From positions 1 through 8,437 of the forward strand of contig JBDZVF010000277.1 of the NCBI GenBank assembly GCA_040255575.1: 8,437 nucleotides of DNA, given 5' to 3'. Position 1 is the first letter of the stretch, and the number at the start of each line of letters is the position of its first letter. This document shows, in pieces, positions 1 through 6,607 of this stretch. The notes under the pieces were generated by a model, which was not told where the DNA came from, made no database searches, and saw only the letters and a program-made list of their open reading frames with translations. This DNA is from JADGHX01 sp040255575. GTDB lineage: Bacteria; Pseudomonadota; Gammaproteobacteria; Steroidobacterales; Steroidobacteraceae. Both the position numbers and the translations under genes were made by a program.

Positions 1-1
1 G

Positions 2-1588
2 GAGTACGAGTTCCGGGTCACCTCCAACCGACCCTTCCGGTTCGCGGGCTCGAACGGCGGCCCGCCGCCGAAGATCGACTTCGTGCTCGACGGTGAGCGC
101 ATCGAGCTGCAGGACCCGAGCCGGTTCCGCCTTCGGGTGAAAGCCGGGCCGCGCGTGGTGAGCGTCGCACGGATCGAGCGTCTCCACTGGGATGGCATCG
201 ACGAGCTGTATGCGAAGGCGCGCCCACCGAGGGATGTGCTCGAGAGCGTCACGATCAACGGGCCGTTCAATCCCACCGGCACCGGCGACACGCCGAGTCG
301 TCGGGCCATCCTCACGTGCCATCCCGCCACCGAGAAGGATGAAGCCCCGTGTGCCCGGCACATCTTCACGCGCCTGGCATCCAGAGCCTTCCGCCGACCC
401 GTGAGCGAGAAGGACGCCTCGATCGACACCTTCATGTCCTTCTATGAGGCGGCGCGCGAGCGCGGCGGCTTCGAGCAGGGCGTTCAGGAGGGGCTCGCCC
501 GGCTGCTCGCGGATCCGCGCTTCCTGTACCGGGCCGAAAGCGAACCGCCGGGTCTTGCGCCGGGGAGCGTCTATCAGGTCAGCGATCTCGATCTCGCCTC
601 GCGGCTGTCGTTCTTCATCTGGAGCAGCATCCCGGACGAACCGCTCGTCACGCTCGCGTCCGCGGGGAAACTGAGCGATCGCACGGTGCTCGAGCGGCAG
701 GTGCTCCGCATGCTCGCGGACCCTCGCGCACGCGCGCTCGTCGACAACTTCGCCGGCCAGTGGCTTCGACTGCGCGAGTTGCACAATGTGCAGCCGCTCG
801 ACGGCGGGTTCGATGACAACCTGCGTGAGGCGTTCGAGCAGGAAACGCAGCTGCTCTTCCAGGACATCGTTCGCGAAGATCTCCCGATCACCCATCTGCT
901 CGATTCGAGCTACACCTACCTGAACGAGCGTCTCGCCCGCCACTACGGCATACCAGGCGTGCATGGCAGCTACATGCGCAAGGTCGCATTGCCGGAGAGC
1001 TCGCCGCGGCGTGGACTGCTTGGACAGGGCAGCATCCTGACGCTCACCTCGGCAGGCAATCGAACCTCACCCGTGATGCGGGGTTCCTGGGTGCTCGAGA
1101 CCGTTCTCGCCGCGCCACCACCGCGGCCACCGCCAGGTGTGGAGACGGACCTGAAGGAGGAGGGCGATGCCTCTCACGCGAAGTCCGTGCGGCAACGGCT
1201 GGAGCTGCATCGCTCGAACAAGACGTGCGCATCGTGCCACCAGATCATGGATCCGATCGGGTTTTCGCTGGAGAACTTCGATCTGCTCGGTCGCTGGCGC
1301 GACAAGGACGGCACCCTGCCTGTCGATCCGAGCGGGACCCTGATGGATGGCACGCCGCTGCACGGGCCCGCGGACCTGCGACGCTTCCTCGTGTCCCAAC
1401 CCGAGCAGTTCGCCACCAGTGCCGCCGAGAAGCTTCTGACGTACGCACTGGGTCGCCGGCTCGAGGCGACGGATCAGCCCGCCGTGCGCGAGATCGTCCG
1501 GCGCTCGAAGGCAGAGGGCTACCGCTTTTCGTCACTGGTGCTCGGAGTGGTCGACAGCGTGCCGTTCCAGATGAGAATGAAGGAGTGA
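2..1588 (+). CDS. DUF1595/DUF1592/DUF1588/DUF1585 c-type heme protein, 5'-partial
   Basis: The frame is open from the first bases of the window, so this is the C-terminal 528 residues of a longer protein; the GTG at 83 is an internal codon. Residues about 1-70 resemble the carbohydrate-binding-like module found in this family. The domain order then reads DUF1595 (about 115-177, with the hallmark ASRAFRRPVS), DUF1592 (about 190-318, with LASRLSFFIWSSIPDEPL), DUF1588 (about 325-425) and DUF1585 (about 455-525, with LTYALGRRLE). A CASCH heme-c motif lies at residues 409-413, inside the DUF1588 region, followed by the family-typical MDPIGFSLENFD. Heme attachment by CXXCH implies maturation outside the cytoplasm. 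Family members are usually 700-900 residues and often carry a further N-terminal cytochrome domain, which would lie upstream. The family is known mainly from planctomycetes, acidobacteria and some proteobacteria, and its reaction is not established. It is followed after 4 bases by the DUF1552 gene, whose ribosome binding site lies in its last codons. Confidence 0.5.
   Translation, partial: EYEFRVTSNRPFRFAGSNGGPPPKIDFVLDGERIELQDPSRFRLRVKAGPRVVSVARIERLHWDGIDELYAKARPPRDVLESVTINGPFNPTGTGDTPSRRAILTCHPATEKDEAPCARHIFTRLASRAFRRPVSEKDASIDTFMSFYEAARERGGFEQGVQEGLARLLADPRFLYRAESEPPGLAPGSVYQVSDLDLASRLSFFIWSSIPDEPLVTLASAGKLSDRTVLERQVLRMLADPRARALVDNFAGQWLRLRELHNVQPLDGGFDDNLREAFEQETQLLFQDIVREDLPITHLLDSSYTYLNERLARHYGIPGVHGSYMRKVALPESSPRRGLLGQGSILTLTSAGNRTSPVMRGSWVLETVLAAPPPRPPPGVETDLKEEGDASHAKSVRQRLELHRSNKTCASCHQIMDPIGFSLENFDLLGRWRDKDGTLPVDPSGTLMDGTPLHGPADLRRFLVSQPEQFATSAAEKLLTYALGRRLEATDQPAVREIVRRSKAEGYRFSSLVLGVVDSVPFQMRMKE
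1580..1586 (+). promoter_or_regulatory. Ribosome binding site for the DUF1552 gene
   Basis: AAGGAG starts at 1580, seven bases before the ATG at 1593, and overlaps the last codons of the upstream gene. It favours ATG 1593 over the ATG at 1588, which is in another frame and does not give the Tat signal. Confidence 0.5.
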
Positions 1589-1592
1589 TGCC

Positions 1593-2918
1593 ATGCATTT
1601 TCTGACCAAGCGACACTTGTCCCGTCGGGCACTTCTGCGAGGTGCCGGCGCCATGGTGGCATTGCCGTTCCTCGAGTCGATGATCCCCGCCGGCGCGGCA
1701 CGCGCTGCCGGGGCAACGCCTCGCGCACGCCTCGCGTGTGTGTATGTGCCGCACGGTGCGGTGATGAGCCACTGGACCCCGACGCAGGACGGCACGCAGT
1801 TCGAGTTTCCGGAAATCCTCAAGCCTCTCGAGCCGTTCCGGAATCACGTCAACGTGGTGAGCGGGCTGACGCTGCCGTCGGCCGACGGGAAAGACTCATC
1901 CGCCGGCGCCAATCACACGCGCTCCTCCGCAGTCTTCCTCACGGGCGCGGTCCCGCAGGATGGTGCGGAAGCGCATCTCGGCGTCAGCATCGATCAGGTG
2001 GTCGCAAAGCACCTCGGGCAGGATGCGCCGCTGCCCTCGTTGGAGCTTTCCATCGAGGACGGCTCGTTGAGCTGCGGCGCCGGCCTCTCGTGCGCCTATC
2101 GCAATACCATCTCGTGGCAGACGCCCACCGCGCCGCTGCCGATGGAGAACAATCCGCAGGTGGTGTTCGAGCGGCTGTTCGGCGATGGGGGGACCGATGA
2201 GCAGCGCAGTCAGCGCCGCCTCCAGGCCCGCAGCCTCATCGACTCCGTGCTGGAGGAAGCCCGGGCACTGCAGAAAACATTACCGACGCGCGATCGCACC
2301 CGCATGGATCGCTACCTCACGGACATGCGCGAGGTCGAGCGACGCATCGAGCTGGCAGGCAAGCGCGGCGCCGCTGAACTCGACATCCCGGACGCGCCAC
2401 AGGGCGTTCCCGATGACTTCGATACGCACGTGAAGCTGATGATCGACCTGCAGGTTCTCGCATGGCAGGCGGACGTCACGCGGGTGACGACGCTCATGTT
2501 CGCCAAGGAAGTGAGCAATGCGGTGTTCCCGGCGAGCGGTATCCGCGAACCCTTCCACAATCTCTCCCATCATTCGAACGTGCCGGAAAACATCGCGCGG
2601 CTTGCCAAGCTCAATCAGTATCACGCGAAGACGTTCGCCTACATGGTGGAGAAGTTGCACGGCTCGCCCGACGGCGAGGGCACGCTGCTCGATCACTCGT
2701 TGCTGCTCTATGGCAGCGGCATGAGCAACAGCAACCAGCACGACCACGCGCCGTTGCCGATCGTGCTGGTGGGTGGTGCGGCGGGGACGCTGAAGGGCGG
2801 GCGCCACATTCGCGTGGGTCCGAAAACACCATTGTCGAACCTGCAGGTCGCGATGCTCCAGAAGCTGGGCATCGAGCAGAGCTCGTTCGGTGACAGCACT
2901 GGAGTCGTGGCGTTGTGA
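1593..2918 (+). CDS. Tat-exported DUF1552 family protein
   Basis: A 441-residue protein of normal family length. The N-terminus has a twin-arginine signal: SRRALL at residues 10-15, a hydrophobic stretch (about 17-33) and a likely cleavage after the Ala-Arg-Ala at 36-38. The body matches the DUF1552 family: the VYVPHGAV segment just after the signal, the LLYGSGMSNSNQHDHAPLP segment around residues 371-389 with His383, Asp384 and His385, and the LPIVLVGG segment close behind. DUF1552 proteins are typically encoded next to DUF1592/DUF1588 proteins, exactly as here, and are thought to be related to the DUF1501/alkaline-phosphatase-like fold; no enzymatic activity has been firmly assigned. Tat export suggests it folds, possibly with a cofactor or metal, before leaving the cytoplasm. 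Its TGA stop overlaps the GTG start of the ankyrin gene, so the two are probably translationally coupled. The family call is secure; the function is open. Confidence 0.5.
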   Translation: MHFLTKRHLSRRALLRGAGAMVALPFLESMIPAGAARAAGATPRARLACVYVPHGAVMSHWTPTQDGTQFEFPEILKPLEPFRNHVNVVSGLTLPSADGKDSSAGANHTRSSAVFLTGAVPQDGAEAHLGVSIDQVVAKHLGQDAPLPSLELSIEDGSLSCGAGLSCAYRNTISWQTPTAPLPMENNPQVVFERLFGDGGTDEQRSQRRLQARSLIDSVLEEARALQKTLPTRDRTRMDRYLTDMREVERRIELAGKRGAAELDIPDAPQGVPDDFDTHVKLMIDLQVLAWQADVTRVTTLMFAKEVSNAVFPASGIREPFHNLSHHSNVPENIARLAKLNQYHAKTFAYMVEKLHGSPDGEGTLLDHSLLLYGSGMSNSNQHDHAPLPIVLVGGAAGTLKGGRHIRVGPKTPLSNLQVAMLQKLGIEQSSFGDSTGVVAL

Positions 2919-4525
2919 GACCGCGGACGATGCCACGGGCGGCAGGGTTGAACGAACGGCGCAAATCGCTGCGGCGGAGTGCGAGCGGCTCTAAGGTTTT
3001 GCTGCGCGCGGTGCTTCTATGCACGGGATTGGTTTTGAGTGCGCCGGGTTTCGCCAGCAGCGACCGTCCTTCCCCCACGGCACTGGCAGATGCCGCCGAG
3101 CGGGCCGATGAGCAGACGGTCCGCGCGCTGATCAAAGCACACGTGGATGTGAACGCGCCTGGAAGCGGCGACACGCCTGCGCTTCTCTGGGTGGTGCGCA
3201 GACAGAACCTGGCTCTGGCGAAGGAACTGGTCCACGCGGGCGCAGACGTGAATAAGCCGAATGGCTACGGGATGCGGCCGCTTCTCCTGGCCATCGATAA
3301 CTCCGATGCCGCGATGGTGCGGCTGCTGCTGCAAGCGAAAGCAGATCCGGCGACTCGGGATTCAACCGGTGAAACGGCGCTCATCCGCGCGGCAAAGTTC
3401 GGCAACCTCGACGTGGTCGATGCGCTGCTCGACGCGGGCGCGGCTGTGGATGCTGCCGATGCGGGCTTCCAGCAGACGCCATTGATGGCCGCGGCGCGCG
3501 GCGGCTACGCGCCCGTGGTCAAACGGCTCATCGAGCGCGGTGCGCGGGTGGATGCGCAGACGCGCACCGGCCCGACTCCCAAATTCTCGACCCCTGCGAA
3601 CAGCAAAGCCTCGCGCGGTGCGGGCATTCAGCGCGGGGGGTGGCCGGATCGCGGCATACGCGAGCCGATCCCCGGCGCGAAGACGCCGCTGCTATACGCG
3701 GCACGCGAGGGACATATCGAAGCGGCTCGGTTGTTGCTCGATGCCGGTGCTCCGATCGAACAGGCGGACGCGGACGGCGTTACGCCGCTGCTGGCAGCGG
3801 TGATCAACGAGCACGCGGATCTCGCGTCTTTCCTGATCGACCGTGGCGCCAACGTGAACGCCAGTGACTGGTATGGGCAAACGCCGCTCTTCTGTGCGGT
3901 CGACGTTCGGGATCTCGATGTGGCCGGCGCGTCGCGCGACAACGGTATCGATCGCGAGGCTTTCTATCGGCTCGCGGAAGTGCTGCTGAAGCACGGTGCC
4001 GATCCCAACGCGCGCACGCGAGAGTTCCCGCCGCAGCGCCAATGGGTCACCCGGCTCGGCTCACTGTCGTGGGTGGATTTCACCGGGCAGACGCCGTTCC
4101 TGCGGGCGGCGCTGGCCGGGGACGTGAAGATGATGCGGCTTCTGCTTCAGTATCACGCCGATCCGAACATCGCGACCGCGGGCGGCACGACGCCGCTCAT
4201 GGCGGCAGCCGGCGTGAACTGGACGGTGGACCAGACCTTCGATGAGGGCGAGCCGGCATTGCTCGAGGCCGTGAAGCTCGCTCATTCGCTCGGCAACGAC
4301 GTCAACGCGAGCAACGTCCTGGGGATCCGCGCGATTCATGGTGCTGCGAATCGAGGCTCGAACGAGATCATTCGCTGGCTCGTCGGGCACGGCGCCGATC
4401 TGGACGCCGTCGACAAGGAAGGGCGCACGCCGCTCGTGTGGGCCGAGGGCGTGTTCCTCGCGACCCACCCGCCGGAAAGGAAACCCAGGACGATGGCGCT
4501 CATCGAGCAGTTGCACGCGCGCTGA
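2915..4525 (+). CDS. Secreted ankyrin-repeat protein
   Basis: A 536-residue protein. The GTG start at 2915 overlaps the preceding stop as GTGA, with GGAG at 2901-2904 ten bases upstream; an ATG at 2930 is an alternative start five codons in. The N-terminus is basic (NERRKSLRR), then has a hydrophobic core at about 28-43 and a likely Sec cleavage near the FAS at 46-48, so the protein should be exported. Ankyrin repeats fill about 51-215 and 256-530, roughly nine or ten units with recurring TPL..AA..G, LL..GAD.N and similar consensus. The array is interrupted at about 218-254 by a Gly/Pro/Arg-rich segment and again between roughly 325 and 390 by a longer loop. Ankyrin repeats bind proteins, so a scaffold or partner-binding role for the two upstream exported proteins is a reasonable inference. 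No catalytic domain is visible. A hairpin follows the stop, which suggests the end of the unit. Confidence 0.5.
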   Translation: MRPRTMPRAAGLNERRKSLRRSASGSKVLLRAVLLCTGLVLSAPGFASSDRPSPTALADAAERADEQTVRALIKAHVDVNAPGSGDTPALLWVVRRQNLALAKELVHAGADVNKPNGYGMRPLLLAIDNSDAAMVRLLLQAKADPATRDSTGETALIRAAKFGNLDVVDALLDAGAAVDAADAGFQQTPLMAAARGGYAPVVKRLIERGARVDAQTRTGPTPKFSTPANSKASRGAGIQRGGWPDRGIREPIPGAKTPLLYAAREGHIEAARLLLDAGAPIEQADADGVTPLLAAVINEHADLASFLIDRGANVNASDWYGQTPLFCAVDVRDLDVAGASRDNGIDREAFYRLAEVLLKHGADPNARTREFPPQRQWVTRLGSLSWVDFTGQTPFLRAALAGDVKMMRLLLQYHADPNIATAGGTTPLMAAAGVNWTVDQTFDEGEPALLEAVKLAHSLGNDVNASNVLGIRAIHGAANRGSNEIIRWLVGHGADLDAVDKEGRTPLVWAEGVFLATHPPERKPRTMALIEQLHAR

Positions 4526-4533
4526 GCCGGATC

Positions 4534-4565
4534 GGGCGCGCCGCTCACGCGCGGATAGCGGCCCC
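4534..4565 (+). terminator. GC-rich hairpin after the ankyrin gene, possible terminator
   Basis: GCCGCT (4540-4545) pairs with AGCGGC (4557-4562). The stem can be extended by GGG (4534-4536) with CCC (4563-4565) across a three-base bulge. It lies 9 bases past the stop codon. There is no T-tract, so intrinsic termination is uncertain; it may be only an mRNA-end hairpin. Confidence 0.5.
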
Positions 4566-4605
4566 GCGATATCCGAACCGAGATCAATCGCCCCGCTAAA
4601 TCGAA

Positions 4606-4634
4606 TTGGTGCGCAGTCGGAGGCTGCGTACTAT
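4606..4634 (+). promoter_or_regulatory. Candidate sigma70 promoter upstream of the MFS gene
   Basis: TTGGTG at 4606-4611 and TACTAT at 4629-4634 are separated by exactly 17 bases, in a locally less GC-rich patch of the 205-base gap after the ankyrin gene. Transcription would start around 4641, about 90 bases before the transporter start. It makes sense of a new transcription unit beginning here. The evidence is only the match to the consensus. Confidence 0.5.
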
Positions 4635-4643
4635 CGCCGGTGC

Positions 4644-4703
4644 ATGAGAGGGCGAGAGTTCCTGCATTCGGCGGCTGCCTTCCTCGGGGCGCGAGTGCCT
4701 TGA
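4644..4703 (+). pseudogene. 19-codon ORF resembling the start of a Tat-exported protein
   Basis: ATG at 4644 gives 19 residues ending in TGA at 4701. The peptide contains RGREFLHSAAAFLGA, which looks like the R-R-x-F-L-x-x-A-A signal start of Tat-exported enzymes with one of the twin arginines changed to Gly. Nothing recognisable follows, and the transporter's ribosome binding site comes 14 bases later. The best reading is the stub of a lost gene; an expressed leader peptide or chance are alternatives. It lacks a well-placed ribosome binding site. Confidence 0.5.
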
Positions 4704-4716
4704 CGGCGCGCCAGAC

Positions 4717-4725
4717 GAGAGGGGG
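4717..4725 (+). promoter_or_regulatory. Ribosome binding site supporting a TTG start for the MFS gene
   Basis: The purine run GAGAGGGGG ends five bases before the TTG at 4731. No ATG or GTG lies closer to the start of the first membrane helix with a better site, so the TTG start is preferred. Confidence 0.5.
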
Positions 4726-4730
4726 ACGTT

Positions 4731-6017
4731 TTGGTCGAACGACGGGTTCGATACGGCATCGTGGCGCTCATCTGCGGCGCGGTGATGATCAACTATCTCG
4801 ATCGCGCGCTGCTCGGCGTGGCGTTGCCGGGGCTCCAGAAGGAGTTCGGGATGCATGCCACGCTTGCGGGCCTGCTTCTCTCGGCGTTCTCGTGGACCTA
4901 TTTCGTGGCGCAATTGCCGGCGGGCGTGCTGCTCGACCGGCTCGGCGTGAAGATCACGTACGTTACCTCGATCGCGCTCTGGTCGGCCGTGACGCTCCTG
5001 CACGGAGTGGCGGGCGGATTTCGCACGCTTTTTGGTTTGCGGCTCGCACTGGGGCTTGCCGAGGCGCCTTGTTTCCCCGCGAACAGCAAGATCATCACGA
5101 TGTGGTGCCCGCGGAGCGAGCGCGCCCGTGCGGTGGGGTTCTACACCGCGGCCGAGTATGTGGGCCTGGGGTTCCTGAGCCCGATTCTTTTCTGGGGGCT
5201 CGCGGTGGCGGGCTGGCGCAGCCTTTTCGTCGTCGCCGGAATCATCGGTGTGCTCTTCAGCATCTATTTCGCACGACGCTACTTCGATCCGGGTGCCCAT
5301 CCTGCGCTGACGGATGCCGAACGAAACGAGATCGCGCGCGGCGGAGGTCTGGTGAAGAGCCCGGCCTCTGCGCGCCTCACCTGGGCAGATATCGGCCGGC
5401 TGCTGGGGCAGCGGCAGATCGCGGGCGTCTGTCTCGGGCAGTTCGCGGTGCATTCGACATTGACGTTCTTCCTTACCTGGTTCCCGAGCTACCTCGTTAC
5501 CGAGCGGCACATCGACTGGATTCGCGCGGGGTTCATGGCCAGCCTGCCTTATGTGGCCGCCTTTGCCGGCGTGCTGGCCGCGGGTTTCTGGTCGGATCGG
5601 TTGCTGTCGGGCGGGGCGTCGATCAGCGTGGCGCGCAAAGTGCCCGTCATCACGGGCCTGCTCGTTGCGACCGTGATCGTCGCGGCGAACTATGTCGAGT
5701 CGCCTTCGCTCATCGTTGCGGTGCTCGCGGTGGCGTTCTTTGCCCAGGGCATGTCGGGGACCAGCTGGGCGGCGGTGTCGGAGATTGCGCCCCCGGCGCA
5801 GCTCGGGCTGGTCGGTGGGCTCTTCAATGCGGCCGGAAACCTCGCCGGCATCGTGACGCCCGTGGTCATCGGCATCATCGTCGATGCGACCGGATCCTTT
5901 GTGGGAGCGCTCTATTTCGTGGGCGCGGTGGCGCTCTTCGGCGCCTGCGCCTGGATTTTCATCGTGGGTCCGCTGGAGCCGGTGAAGATGGGCGCGCAGG
6001 TCAGCGAGACAGGCTGA
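4731..6017 (+). CDS. MFS transporter, anion:cation symporter (sugar-acid type)
   Basis: A 428-residue protein with about 12 hydrophobic helices, a full-length major facilitator. The first helix carries NYLDRALLGVALP, the counterpart of the NY-x-DR-x-x-x-x-x-A-x-P signature of the ACS family (glucarate, galactonate and hexuronate carriers such as GudP, DgoT and ExuT). The loop between helices 2 and 3 has the MFS motif A form GVLLDRLGVK, and helix 4 has LRLALGLAEAPCFPANSK, also typical of ACS members. It sits in the inner membrane and probably brings in an organic anion with protons. The nearby GH43 remnant and carbohydrate esterase suggest a sugar acid or a plant-wall aromatic acid, but the substrate cannot be read from the sequence. 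The TTG start is chosen from the ribosome binding site and the length of the N-terminus. The GH43 remnant begins 25 bases downstream, so they were probably co-transcribed. Confidence 0.5.
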   Translation: MVERRVRYGIVALICGAVMINYLDRALLGVALPGLQKEFGMHATLAGLLLSAFSWTYFVAQLPAGVLLDRLGVKITYVTSIALWSAVTLLHGVAGGFRTLFGLRLALGLAEAPCFPANSKIITMWCPRSERARAVGFYTAAEYVGLGFLSPILFWGLAVAGWRSLFVVAGIIGVLFSIYFARRYFDPGAHPALTDAERNEIARGGGLVKSPASARLTWADIGRLLGQRQIAGVCLGQFAVHSTLTFFLTWFPSYLVTERHIDWIRAGFMASLPYVAAFAGVLAAGFWSDRLLSGGASISVARKVPVITGLLVATVIVAANYVESPSLIVAVLAVAFFAQGMSGTSWAAVSEIAPPAQLGLVGGLFNAAGNLAGIVTPVVIGIIVDATGSFVGALYFVGAVALFGACAWIFIVGPLEPVKMGAQVSETG

Positions 6018-6034
6018 CCCCATACCCTGTGTCG
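6005..6034 (+). repeat. Imperfect inverted repeat across the MFS stop codon
   Basis: CGAGACAGG (6005-6013) and CCTGTGTCG (6026-6034) pair at eight of nine positions around a 12-base loop that contains the transporter stop codon. There is no following T-run, so it is a weak terminator or attenuator candidate at most. Confidence 0.5.
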
Positions 6035-6042
6035 AGACGAGG

Positions 6043-6180
6043 GTGATCGCGCGAACACTCTTGCTCTGTGCGATCGCAGTCTTTGCGACCCCTGCGCTCG
6101 CCCTGGATGGCGAGATCGCCGTGCACGACCCGTCCACTGTGATCGCGAGTGGCGGTCGCTATTACACCTACGGCACGGGA
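6043..6180 (+). pseudogene. N-terminal remnant of a secreted GH43 glycosidase
   Basis: From a GTG at 6043 the frame encodes a Sec signal peptide (residues 1-20, ending ATPALA) and then LDGEIAVHDPSTVIASGGRY followed by YTYGTG. This is the first blade of a GH43 beta-propeller (arabinanase/xylosidase family), and Asp29 in HDPS is the position of the catalytic base. Similarity stops after about residue 46, at base 6180. The frame then runs out of phase into the next gene and ends at 6312. A complete GH43 enzyme needs about 300 residues, so nearly all of the propeller, including the other catalytic residues, is missing. The loss point coincides with the ribosome binding site of the amidohydrolase gene. 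The start has only a poorly spaced GAGG in front of it. The original enzyme would have cut arabinan or xylan outside the cytoplasm; this fragment cannot. Assignment rests on one motif region and a signal peptide. Confidence 0.5.
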
Positions 6181-6183
6181 GGG
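6177..6183 (+). promoter_or_regulatory. Ribosome binding site of the amidohydrolase gene at the GH43 break
   Basis: GGGAGGG ends seven bases before the ATG at 6191. This supports ATG 6191 over the upstream in-frame GTG at 6149, because only 6191 places the signal peptide at the very N-terminus. The same bases form the last GH43-like codons, so they mark the junction. Confidence 0.5.
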
Positions 6184-6190
6184 AACGACT

Positions 6191-6562
6191 ATGCGACCCC
6201 ACCTGATTTTTCTCACGCTGATACTGATCGCATCGGCCGCCCACGCCGACACGCCGGTTTTCGATCTTCATGTGCATCTTTGGAAAGGCGAGGAGTCACT
6301 TCGCGCGTATGAGTCGCAGCTGAAGGCGGCGGGACTGGAAGTGACCGGCCTCGGCGTCATGTGGTTCGGCGGCCCCAACCAGGCCCTGCAAGGCCAGCCC
6401 GCGCAGGTGCGTGCGAACAACGACAGCCTGGATTATCCGCAGTATTCACTCGAGCAGAATGCACGCGCGCTCGAACGGCTGGGCCTCGACGAAGCCGAGA
6501 AGGCAAAGATCCGTTTCGGGAATGCGCAGAAGCTATTCGGTCTGACAACGCCCGGCCGCTGA
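6191..6562 (+). CDS. Secreted amidohydrolase-2 family protein, internally deleted
   Basis: A 123-residue ORF with a Sec signal peptide (1-19, ending SAAHA). Residues 24-30, FDLHVHL, give the HxH metal-binding motif (His27, His29) on the first strand of an amidohydrolase TIM barrel. From residue 81 the text DYPQYSLEQNARALERLGLD and the closing KIRFGNAQKLFGL match the last strand and C-terminal helix of the same family, where the Asp of the (G)SDYP motif is a metal ligand. Full-length members have about 280-300 residues, so some 170 residues between about Asn77 and Asp81 are missing, including the middle metal ligands. The frame is kept across the junction near 6425-6433. The product should be secreted but is unlikely to be catalytic. 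Intact relatives hydrolyse lactones, amides or decarboxylate aromatic acids. It overlaps the out-of-phase tail of the GH43 remnant and lies 45 bases before the esterase gene. Confidence 0.5.
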   Translation: MRPHLIFLTLILIASAAHADTPVFDLHVHLWKGEESLRAYESQLKAAGLEVTGLGVMWFGGPNQALQGQPAQVRANNDSLDYPQYSLEQNARALERLGLDEAEKAKIRFGNAQKLFGLTTPGR

Positions 6563-6591
6563 TCCGGGCCTTCATTGACGGGACATCAACT

Positions 6592-6598
6592 GGGGGAG
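6592..6598 (+). promoter_or_regulatory. Ribosome binding site of the esterase gene
   Basis: GGGGGAG ends nine bases before ATG 6608. It decides for this start against the in-frame TTG at 6575, which would add eleven residues in front of the signal peptide. Confidence 0.5.
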
Positions 6599-6607
6599 CT
6601 GACGACA

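Noticed and set aside
4640..6046. 468-codon + strand frame overlapping the MFS gene
   Set aside because: Its composition (Arg/Gly/Ala rich, no hydrophobic helices) is that of a shifted frame, while the overlapping frame gives a complete 12-helix transporter.
4596..6137. 513-codon open frame on the - strand opposite the MFS gene
   Set aside because: It is Arg/His/Glu-rich low-information text typical of the antisense of GC-rich genes, covers a clear transporter on the other strand, and has no recognisable domain.
6575..6580. TTGACG as a -35 box for the esterase gene
   Set aside because: No -10-like hexamer lies 16-18 bases downstream; that position falls in the ribosome binding site region.
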